Shown one piece after another: positions 57,534-64,000 of a DNA stretch of 64,000 bases (the stretch's first letter is position 1; each line of letters opens with the position of its first letter). The notes under the pieces were generated by a model. The model saw only the letters and a program-made list of their open reading frames with translations. It had not been told where the DNA came from and did no database searches. A program made the position numbers and the translations under genes. The DNA lies in contig NZ_BAEP01000032.1 of assembly GCF_000315015.1 (NCBI RefSeq), forward strand, positions 1 to 64,000, written 5' to 3'. Origin of the DNA: Paraglaciecola mesophila KMM 241 (lineage in GTDB: Bacteria; Pseudomonadota; Gammaproteobacteria; Enterobacterales; Alteromonadaceae).

Positions 57534-59339
57534 ATGTCCCATTCCCATACTATTACCGCCAGTTCTATCGCTGTTGTAACTAACATTTCTATTGCCCAAG
57601 GGCAAACCGTTACCCAAGGTCAACCGTTGTTGACTTTGCAGGTCATGGGAACGGCTTTGCCTGTGGTGGCTACGCATTCAGGTGTTATCAAACGACTGCA
57701 CGTAAATATAGATGATGAAGTGGTAACCAAACAGATATTGTTAGAAATTGAAGATACGCCCCAAATGGCGTCCTCAGAGATCGAAGCATGTGCTATGTCG
57801 AGCACGCACAAGGCGCTGCTTGCTTTTGAAGCTCGCCAAGCCATGACATCGGACGAAGCTCGAAGTCAGCATATTGCCAAGCGAGAAGCACTGGGTTTTA
57901 GAAGCGCTCGGCAAAACGTTGATGATTTGTGTGAAGGTGCTCACTTTATGGAGTACGGCCAGTTTGCCGTAGCGGCGCAACGTCAGCGACGAGATTATCA
58001 AGAATTGAAAACGGCTACCGCTGCTGATGGCATCATCACAGGTGTGGGAAAGGTCAATAGTCAGACTTTGTCGTTGGTTGAAACGAGTGCAGGTTTTAAA
58101 ACGGCGCTCATCGTTAATGACTACAGCGTGCTGGCAGGCACCCAAGGGTTCTTTCACCATCAAAAGCTAGACCGTATTTTGGCTGTGGCGCAAGAGCAGA
58201 CTCTTCCTGTCATCATGTTTACCGAAGGCGGTGGCGGGCGGCCCGGTGATACTGATATCACCATAGTTAATTCGGGACTGCAGTGCGCGTCATTTTCAAG
58301 CTGGGCGGCATTAAGTGGTATTGTACCGCGTATTAGTGTTGCTAATGGTTACTGTTTTGCCGGCAATGCGGCATTGTTTGGTGCGGCAGATATTCGAATC
58401 GCAACCAAAAGATCGTGGATTGGAATGGCCGGTCCGGCCATGATCGAAGGTGGCGGCTTAGGCGTGGTCAATGCAAAAGAAATTGGCCCAATAGAAACAC
58501 AAGCTAAAAATGGCGTGGTGGACATAGTTGCCGACGATGAAGCTCACGCCACCTATCTAGCAAAACGCTGTTTGGGGTATTTTCAAGGCGCTATCACGTA
58601 CTCAGAGCAAGAGCAGGCTGAGAAAGACGCCCAGCAAACCAGTTTACGAGACGTACTGCCTGATGATCGCCGCTTTGTGTACGATATGCGAAAAGCGATC
58701 GATATACTGGCTGATAACGACAGTTTTACTGAGTTACAGCGCCAATTCGGTGGAGCGATTATCACCGGCTTTATAAGACTCGAGGGCAGGCCCGTTGGCA
58801 TATTGGCGAGTGATTGTAAGGTGCTCGGGGGAGCGATAGACGTAGAAGCCGGAGAGAAAGCGGCTGAGTTTATGCAATTTTGCAATGGCTTCTCAATTCC
58901 GTTGTTGAGTTTATGTGATACCCCAGGCTTTATGGTGGGGCCTGAGCATGAACAGCGCGGGGCCGTGCGCAGGTTAGCCAAGTTGTTTACCTCTGGTGCT
59001 AAGCTCACTGTGCCGTTAGTTGCTGTGGCAATACGCAAGTGTTACGGCCTAGGTGCTCAAGCGTTGCTAGGTGGTAGTACCATGAAACCTCACTATATGT
59101 TGTCATGGCCTAGCGGAGAATTTGGCGGGATGGGCCTAGAAGGGGCCGTTAAATTAGGGTTCAGTAAAGAACTCGCGGCGCTAGATGACCCTATCGCACG
59201 CCAAGCGTTATTTGAAAAACTCGTTGCTAAGCAATATGCAAATGGTCAAGCTACAGAAGTAGCCAGTGTGCTTGAAATTGATGCGGTCATCGATCCGGCT
59301 AATACCCGTCAGGTCATACTCCAGACGTTATTTTCGTAA
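57534..59339 (+). CDS. Carboxyltransferase with degenerate N-terminal biotinyl-like domain
   Basis: A 601-residue protein. Residues 8-70 fold like a biotinyl/lipoyl domain, but the biotin-accepting Lys of the usual Met-Lys-Met is Gly39 in LQVMGTALPV. From about 95 on it is an acyl-CoA carboxylase carboxyltransferase: GGGGRPGDTD, GYCFAGNAALFGAADI, LCDTPGFMVGPEHEQRGAVRR and GGSTMKPHYMLSWPSGEFGG. It should move a carboxyl group to or from an acyl-CoA. No biotin carboxylase gene lies nearby, so any partner is elsewhere. The ATG at 57534 has GAAGAAG upstream. Natural substrate unknown. Confidence 0.8.
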   Translation: MSHSHTITASSIAVVTNISIAQGQTVTQGQPLLTLQVMGTALPVVATHSGVIKRLHVNIDDEVVTKQILLEIEDTPQMASSEIEACAMSSTHKALLAFEARQAMTSDEARSQHIAKREALGFRSARQNVDDLCEGAHFMEYGQFAVAAQRQRRDYQELKTATAADGIITGVGKVNSQTLSLVETSAGFKTALIVNDYSVLAGTQGFFHHQKLDRILAVAQEQTLPVIMFTEGGGGRPGDTDITIVNSGLQCASFSSWAALSGIVPRISVANGYCFAGNAALFGAADIRIATKRSWIGMAGPAMIEGGGLGVVNAKEIGPIETQAKNGVVDIVADDEAHATYLAKRCLGYFQGAITYSEQEQAEKDAQQTSLRDVLPDDRRFVYDMRKAIDILADNDSFTELQRQFGGAIITGFIRLEGRPVGILASDCKVLGGAIDVEAGEKAAEFMQFCNGFSIPLLSLCDTPGFMVGPEHEQRGAVRRLAKLFTSGAKLTVPLVAVAIRKCYGLGAQALLGGSTMKPHYMLSWPSGEFGGMGLEGAVKLGFSKELAALDDPIARQALFEKLVAKQYANGQATEVASVLEIDAVIDPANTRQVILQTLFS

Positions 59340-59461
59340 ATACAGTTTATTCTTTAGTGCCTACAAACGGTTTTGATCGTGCTTTAGCGGCAACATGCGT
59401 ATGATAGCGCCAATTAAAGCTCGATGAACACATTGAGTCCAGTGAACAGATAGGAATTCCC

Positions 59462-59935
59462 ATGATCAATAACGATGTGATGCGTCGTATCCGCTATATT
59501 TTCGATTTTAATGATAAACAAATGCTCGACGTGTTCGCTCAGGCTGAATACCCGGCCACCACAGCGCAATTACACAGCTGGTTGCGAAAAGAAGAAGAGC
59601 CTGAATTTGTTCGCATAACGGATCTGCAGTTCGCGTTATTTTTAAACGGTTTGATCAATCTGAAACGGGGTAAGCGCGAGGGCGCACCGGCGCCGGTAGA
59701 GCGTGTGCTGACAAATAATATTATTTTAATGAAACTGAAAATTGCGCTTAATCTGCAAGCAGAAGATATTCTGGCTATTATGGAAAAGAGCGACTTTCGT
59801 CTGTCTAAGCATGAATTAAGCGCCTTGTTTCGTAAGCCCGGTAACCGCCATTACCGAGAATGCCAAGACCAGTTCTTACGTAATTTTTTAAAAGGGTTGC
59901 AGCTAAAATTACGTGGCGAAGCCGAGCAAGATTAA
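59462..59935 (+). CDS. DUF1456 family protein (YehS type)
   Basis: A 157-residue helical protein of the DUF1456/YehS family with two similar halves: NNDVMRRIRYIFDFNDKQM at the start and TNNIILMKLKIALNLQAEDI from about 83. A possible relation to helix-turn-helix-like units is an impression only. Role unknown. The ATG at 59462 has AGGAATTCCC upstream. Converges on the patatin gene with a 47-bp gap. Confidence 0.88.
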   Translation: MINNDVMRRIRYIFDFNDKQMLDVFAQAEYPATTAQLHSWLRKEEEPEFVRITDLQFALFLNGLINLKRGKREGAPAPVERVLTNNIILMKLKIALNLQAEDILAIMEKSDFRLSKHELSALFRKPGNRHYRECQDQFLRNFLKGLQLKLRGEAEQD

Positions 59936-59982
59936 CTGGCAGCTCAACGTAGCGACACGTGGCTTCCTCAACGATAAGCGCG

Positions 59983-61113
59983 CTATATTGCCAGAAAATG
60001 CCGGATTTCTTCCGCTCTTGCTAGGCCATCTTTAAAGCCTAGCTCGATTAACTCTTTACAGTATTCTTTTTCAAACAGAAGGTAACTGAGTATCGAGGAA
60101 TCCGCATTATTGTGTAATCCCATTATCTTAAGCAGTGATTTTATGCCTGATGGCATTTGATGAAAGTGCCGTGCGGCCATGTCGTTAAAGGTCACACTAG
60201 GATTAATCACTAAGCAATCAATCGTCTTGAGCGCACTCTTTTGGCGTTGCTCGGCATCTAATTGTTCCAGCGTTTGATTGATGCGATGCAACCGCTCCAG
60301 ATCAGAGCGTAAGGTGTCAGCGAAAATAGTATCGAGTAAATGCCCAGCAATTTCTAAGCTACTTGGGTAATGAATAACGTCAGTAAAGCGCGGAGCACGT
60401 TCGGGTTGTTCCACACCTATCACGAATATTTTTTGGGCGCCAAGATGGATAGCAGGGCTGAGAGGCGAAAGCTGGTGGACTGAGCCATCACCCAAAAATT
60501 CCCCGTCTAACTTAACAGGAGGGAACACTAACGGAATGGCTGATGACGCCATTAAGTGCTCGCTATGCAGAGCGGTTTTGATTCCTCTGCGCTGCTGCCT
60601 CTGCCAAGGCTGTATATCTTGATGTCCTTGAAAATAGCTAATTGAATCGTGGGTGCTATAGCTTGATGCACTGATACTGATTGCCCGTAAATATCCTCTT
60701 GCCACGTTATTATCAATGCGTTTGAAATCCAAACGATGACGAATGAGTTTACGCAGAGGTTGGTTGTTCAATAAACTACTGGCTTGCTTTTGATTTAAGG
60801 TGGACTGAAAACTGCGGAAATAACTTTGTGCTAGATGCGAATACACGTCACGTATACCACTTCCGTACACTTGCCGAGTGGTGAAATTTTTCCACACATG
60901 TTCTAACTTGCGAATACCTAAATGATAACAAGATGCATAGCATGCGAGTCCCGTAGCATTAATTGCCCCAGCTGAACTTCCGCATACGATAGGAAAGGGG
61001 ATCCCTTGGTTTCTAGGTAAGTAAGCGCTGATAGATTTCAGCACGCCCAATTGGTATGCGGCCCTTGCGCCGCCGCCGGATAAAAGCAACGCGTAATGAT
61101 TACGTTCATGCAT
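59983..61113 (-). CDS. Patatin-like phospholipase
   Basis: A 376-residue patatin-family lipid acyl hydrolase. The oxyanion motif is GGGARAAYQLGVL (13-25), the nucleophile Ser47 lies in GSSAG, and the catalytic Asp lies in LGDGS near residue 212. No signal peptide is seen, so action in the cytoplasm or at the inner membrane is likely. It starts 26 bp after the metallo-beta-lactamase-fold gene on the same strand and is probably cotranscribed with it. Confidence 0.88.
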   Translation of the reverse strand: MHERNHYALLLSGGGARAAYQLGVLKSISAYLPRNQGIPFPIVCGSSAGAINATGLACYASCYHLGIRKLEHVWKNFTTRQVYGSGIRDVYSHLAQSYFRSFQSTLNQKQASSLLNNQPLRKLIRHRLDFKRIDNNVARGYLRAISISASSYSTHDSISYFQGHQDIQPWQRQQRRGIKTALHSEHLMASSAIPLVFPPVKLDGEFLGDGSVHQLSPLSPAIHLGAQKIFVIGVEQPERAPRFTDVIHYPSSLEIAGHLLDTIFADTLRSDLERLHRINQTLEQLDAEQRQKSALKTIDCLVINPSVTFNDMAARHFHQMPSGIKSLLKIMGLHNNADSSILSYLLFEKEYCKELIELGFKDGLARAEEIRHFLAI

Positions 61114-61139
61114 GGTAAATTAGGATCCTGCCTTTTCTA

Positions 61140-61979
61140 TTACAAAGCGATGCTCATACCTTCTGCTGCAGCGAATAGCTCGAGATCAGCTTGGGCTATA
61201 CCCACTAGCTCTTGGCAGTGTGCTTCTACGGCAGCAATATTATCGTCGGTGCGTGTGTGATCATGACTATACAGAGCTAGACGTTTAGCACGACATGCCA
61301 TGGTCAATTTTACCGCTTCTTCGGCCACTGAGTGACCCCATCCCGCTTTGCCTGGCATATCCGCCAGCATATATTGGGCATCATGAATGACTAAGTCTGC
61401 ATCACGGGCGAATTCCACCCAATCAAGAAAGTCAGTGCTTTTCTTGTATGGGGGATACAGTTCATTGTCGGTAATGTATACCACTTTACTGCCATCGGCG
61501 GTAATACAATATGCACTGCCTCCACCTGGATGATTAATTTTTTGGCGTTGAATTTTTGCCTCACCGATATGCCACTGGCGCAGATTATCAGGCTTTGCCT
61601 CAAGAGAAATAGCCGAAGGTAAGCTATGAAAAGGAACGGGAAAGTAGCTACCACTCATTTGGCGTAAAATATTATCGTGCTCAGCTAAAGTCGTTTGTCC
61701 TGGGGTGATAAAAATATTGCGCTGGGGTTGGTATATAGGCGTAAAAAAGGGGAAACCTTGGATATGATCCCAGTGATTGTGGGTCAATAACAAATGTATA
61801 TCCCCTTCTTTAGCGGCAAGTTTCTGGCCTAATGTGCGAATACCTGTGCCCGCATCAATGATGATGTCATTGCCGTCATTTAGCTCGATATGTACACAGG
61901 CTGTATTGCCGCCATACTTAATATACTCTGCACCAGGGGTAGGTATTGAGCCCCGAACGCCGTAAAAAGTTAATCGCAT
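61140..61979 (-). CDS. Metallo-beta-lactamase-fold hydrolase, possibly a cyclic phosphodiesterase
   Basis: A 279-residue MBL-fold protein. The metal motif THNHWDH (His67, His69, Asp71, His72) is intact, and the start RLTFYGVRGSIPTPG with YGGNTACV resembles the group that contains PhnP-like and class II cyclic nucleotide phosphodiesterases. Further ligand candidates are the Asp in VIHDAQY and the His in LYSHDH. Substrate unproven. It is first in a two-gene unit with the patatin gene. Confidence 0.85.
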   Translation of the reverse strand: MRLTFYGVRGSIPTPGAEYIKYGGNTACVHIELNDGNDIIIDAGTGIRTLGQKLAAKEGDIHLLLTHNHWDHIQGFPFFTPIYQPQRNIFITPGQTTLAEHDNILRQMSGSYFPVPFHSLPSAISLEAKPDNLRQWHIGEAKIQRQKINHPGGGSAYCITADGSKVVYITDNELYPPYKKSTDFLDWVEFARDADLVIHDAQYMLADMPGKAGWGHSVAEEAVKLTMACRAKRLALYSHDHTRTDDNIAAVEAHCQELVGIAQADLELFAAAEGMSIAL

Positions 61980-62132
61980 CTATATACTCAATTATCCAGT
62001 GTTGCAGGCGGGTGAAATGGGGATTAGCCCAGCAAGTAGCGAGTTTTTCACCGTTGATCTTGTTGAAGATTAGCACTAAACCGTGCTTTCAATAAGCCTT
62101 AATATTATACGCGGGTATGTGGTGAGTTCTTA

Positions 62133-62187
62133 ATACCAACTCCATTAGATAATTAGCCACTCAGCGAAAATTTGAAGGAATTGGTAT
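62133..62187. repeat. Dispersed repeat, copy 2 with inverted ends
   Basis: A 55-bp element that starts ATACCAACTCC (62133-62143) and ends GGAATTGGTAT (62177-62187); the ends are inverted repeats at 10 of 11 positions. Its core, ATTAGCCACT plus AGCGAAAATTT, is shared with copy 1 at 23138-23183. Confidence 0.75.
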
Positions 62188-62226
62188 AAGCGGCGCATTG
62201 GAAAAAGCGCAATAAAAAAACGCAAT

Positions 62227-62251
62227 AAAAAAGCGCAGTGTGAATGCGCTT
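62227..62251 (-). terminator. proS terminator
   Basis: AAGCGCA (62231-62237) pairs with TGCGCTT (62245-62251) around a 7-nt loop; on the minus strand it is followed by six T (62227-62232) and AT-rich sequence. It lies 81 bp past the proS stop. Confidence 0.85.
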
Positions 62252-62331
62252 CTATTGTTTAATAGTTGTCCGGCATTTGTTCAACATTGGGAATATTGAA
62301 ACCCGTGGTTGAAGTATGCTTATCTTGGCGA

Positions 62332-64000
62332 TTACAGCGTCGTGATGAATTCCGCCAACTGCGGAATATCAATCAGCTGCTTTTCACCACTACGACGATT
62401 TTTATATTCGACTTTTTGTTCGTCAAGGTTGCGCTCACCGATAACAATCGTGTGCGGTACACCTACTAATTCCATGTCGTTAAACATAACACCTGGGCGC
62501 TCTTTACGATCGTCGAACAATACTTCGACTCCAGCAGCTTTGAGTTGGGCGTACAAGTCTTCTGCTACTTGTTGTATACGATGGGATTTGTGCATATTCA
62601 TCGGTACGATCGCGACTTTAAAAGGTGCTATTGCATCAGGCCAAATAATGCCGTACTTATCGTGATTTTGCTCAATCGCCGCGGCAACGATACGGGAAAC
62701 CCCAATGCCATAACAACCCATATTAAGCACTTGATGTTTACCGTTTTCATCTAGTACACCGCAGTTTAATGCTTCCGAGTACTTACTACCGAGCTGGAAG
62801 ATGTGACCAACTTCAATACCACGCTTGATCTCAAGAGTACCTTGACCATCTGGCGATGGATCTCCGGCTTGTACATTGCGTATGTCTGCTTCTTGGAACT
62901 CCTTTGCATCGCGCTCCCAGTTAGCGCCTGTGTAATGCACGTCATTTTCATTAGCGCCGCACACAAAGTCTGCTAACACCGCCGCGCTGCGATCAGCGAT
63001 AACAGGTATATTTAAACCAACCGGCCCTATAGAGCCGATTGAACAACCGATAGTGTCTTCAATTTGCGCTTCACTGGCCATAGTAAGCGGAGCATAAACG
63101 CCGTCTATTTTCTCTGCTTTGAGTTCATTTAATTGGTGATCCCCACGCAGTACCAGCGCTATAAGTCCTTGCTGTCCCTTGTCATCCGCTTCGCCCAGTA
63201 CGATCAGGGTTTTCACGGATTGTTCAGCAGGCATGTTAAGCAACGCACTGACTTGTTCGATGGTTTTCGCATTTGGCGTGGCTACTTTGGTTAACTCAGC
63301 ACTGGGAGCGGGGCGTGAAAATTGTGGGGCTAGCGCCTCCGCTTTTTCGATGTTAGCCGCATAATCTGATGCGTTACTGAAGGCAATATCATCTTCACCT
63401 GAGTCAGCCAACACGTGGAATTCGTGAGAGGCATTACCTCCAATGGAGCCGTTATCGGCAATCACTGGGCGGAATTCTAGATTGATGCGCTCAAACACAC
63501 GGCAATATGCTGCGAACATGTCATCGTAGGTTTTGTTCAAGCATTCATTGCTTAAATGAAACGAGTAAGCATCTTTCATAGTGAATTCACGACCACGCAT
63601 CACCCCAAAACGCGGGCGAACTTCATCACGGAATTTTGTCTGAACTTGGTAAACGTTCAATGGCAATTGCTTATAGCTGCTCACTTCATTTTTGACTAAA
63701 GCGGTCACCACTTCTTCATGAGTTGGGCCTAATACGAAGTCACGGTAATGACGGTCTTTTATGCGTAAAAGCTCAGGGCCATACTCGTCCCAGCGACCAG
63801 ACTCTTGCCACAAATCGGCAGGTTGTACGACAGGCATCAATATTTCTAACGAACCGGCACGATCCATCTCTTCGCGCACGATTTGAGCGACTTTGTTTAA
63901 CACACGCAAGCCAGTGGGTAACCATGTGTAAAGTCCTGATGCTAGCTTGCGAACCAAGCCTGCACGTAGCATAAGCTGGTGGCTGATGACTTCTGCATCA
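62332..64000 (-). CDS. proS: Prolyl-tRNA synthetase, partial (N-terminus off the window)
   Basis: At least 555 residues of a bacterial-type class II ProRS. The frame stays open past the ATG at 63972 (the upstream codons read DAEVISHQL, as in E. coli ProS), so only about 17-20 residues are missing. Motif 2 lies in [15 protein letters not shown]. The inserted YbaK-type editing domain lies in the middle (about 225-400 of the full protein), followed by motif 3 ([15 protein letters not shown]) and the anticodon-binding domain. The stop is at 62332-62334. Class core enzyme, no neighbours of related function. Confidence 0.97.
   Translation of the reverse strand, partial: DAEVISHQLMLRAGLVRKLASGLYTWLPTGLRVLNKVAQIVREEMDRAGSLEILMPVVQPADLWQESGRWDEYGPELLRIKDRHYRDFVLGPTHEEVVTALVKNEVSSYKQLPLNVYQVQTKFRDEVRPRFGVMRGREFTMKDAYSFHLSNECLNKTYDDMFAAYCRVFERINLEFRPVIADNGSIGGNASHEFHVLADSGEDDIAFSNASDYAANIEKAEALAPQFSRPAPSAELTKVATPNAKTIEQVSALLNMPAEQSVKTLIVLGEADDKGQQGLIALVLRGDHQLNELKAEKIDGVYAPLTMASEAQIEDTIGCSIGSIGPVGLNIPVIADRSAAVLADFVCGANENDVHYTGANWERDAKEFQEADIRNVQAGDPSPDGQGTLEIKRGIEVGHIFQLGSKYSEALNCGVLDENGKHQVLNMGCYGIGVSRIVAAAIEQNHDKYGIIWPDAIAPFKVAIVPMNMHKSHRIQQVAEDLYAQLKAAGVEVLFDDRKERPGVMFNDMELVGVPHTIVIGERNLDEQKVEYKNRRSGEKQLIDIPQLAEFITTL

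Larger units (their letters stand above)
61980..62331. other. 352-bp spacer between the MBL-fold gene and proS
   Basis: It contains the dispersed repeat copy 2 (62133-62187), a short 13-bp tandem CGCAATAAAAAA(A/G) (62208-62233) and the proS terminator (62227-62251). The promoter of the MBL-fold gene should lie in the left part near 61980-62130. I see no gene; the plus-strand reading frames here overlap the terminator. Confidence 0.75.

Noticed and set aside
57774-58163. 129-codon minus-strand frame inside the carboxyltransferase gene
   Set aside because: Antisense to a strongly conserved gene; no signal for translation.
58583-59038. 151-codon minus-strand frame inside the carboxyltransferase gene
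   Set aside because: Antisense shadow with low-complexity Ser/Ala/Pro content.
62208-62233. 13-bp A-rich tandem as a possible CRISPR-like or origin repeat
   Set aside because: Only about two units, no spacers, and it merges with the proS terminator.
62266-62665. Plus-strand frames over the end of proS
   Set aside because: They are antisense to conserved ProRS coding sequence.
50824-63972. The right-hand block as a genomic island
   Set aside because: No integrase, tRNA edge, direct repeats or clear base-composition shift is visible; the genes look like ordinary chromosomal accessory genes.

Overview
The window is a stretch of gammaproteobacterial core chromosome with moderate G+C. Gene order and protein character point to a marine Alteromonadales species close to Paraglaciecola, Glaciecola or Pseudoalteromonas. 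This placement is inferred from protein content and from conserved blocks (queA-tgt-yajC-secDF, trmJ-cysE-isc-hsc-fdx, rpsB-tsf-pyrH-frr-uppS-cdsA-dxr-rseP-bamA-skp-lpxD-fabZ-lpxA-lpxB-rnhB-dnaE-accA-tilS). I saw no rRNA, tRNA, CRISPR array, insertion sequence, integrase or prophage.

Region by region. Positions 90-6749 (minus) hold an envelope module resembling E. coli yjfIJKLMC: a DUF2170 protein, a PspA/IM30 protein, a K+ channel with an RCK domain, a DUF2491 protein, a DUF350 membrane protein, a DUF1190 lipoprotein and a glutathionylspermidine-synthase-like ATP-grasp enzyme. A rhomboid protease and a VC0807-type membrane protein follow. A divergent DUF6471 gene (6936-7244) shares a palindromic control region with this module. 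A possible small RNA lies at 7294-7366 (minus). Positions 7481-13057 hold queA, tgt, yajC, secD and secF. Positions 13290-15410 hold suhB, a YaeR-type VOC protein and a lipoprotein of unknown function. Positions 15560-22671 hold trmJ, cysE and the Fe-S cluster operon with two IscR boxes; iscX is not at the end. An SOS-controlled yebG follows. Positions 23257-29648 (minus) hold a PlsC+GNAT two-domain acyltransferase resembling ornithine-lipid synthase OlsF, an LpxH-like phosphoesterase, glnD and map.

Positions 29960-50663 are the translation, isoprenoid, outer-membrane and lipid A block, ending in dnaE, accA and tilS. It covers ribosomal protein S2 and EF-Ts, UMP kinase, recycling factor, undecaprenyl and phospholipid precursors, the RseP protease, BamA/Skp assembly and lipid A synthesis. 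Positions 50824-63972 are more accessory: a lipase, a LysR regulator, a response regulator with a long helical-repeat tail, a diguanylate cyclase, a Kef-type antiporter, a carboxyltransferase whose fused biotinyl-like domain has lost the biotin lysine, a DUF1456 protein, a patatin, a metallo-beta-lactamase-fold hydrolase, and proS running off the right edge.

The points most worth a second look are: the yjf-type module with its Gly-rich lipoprotein tail beside an ATP-grasp ligase; the symmetric divergent promoter with a shared operator; the orphan terminator that suggests a small RNA; the biotin-less carboxyltransferase; the OlsF-like fusion; and a short dispersed repeat present in two copies.
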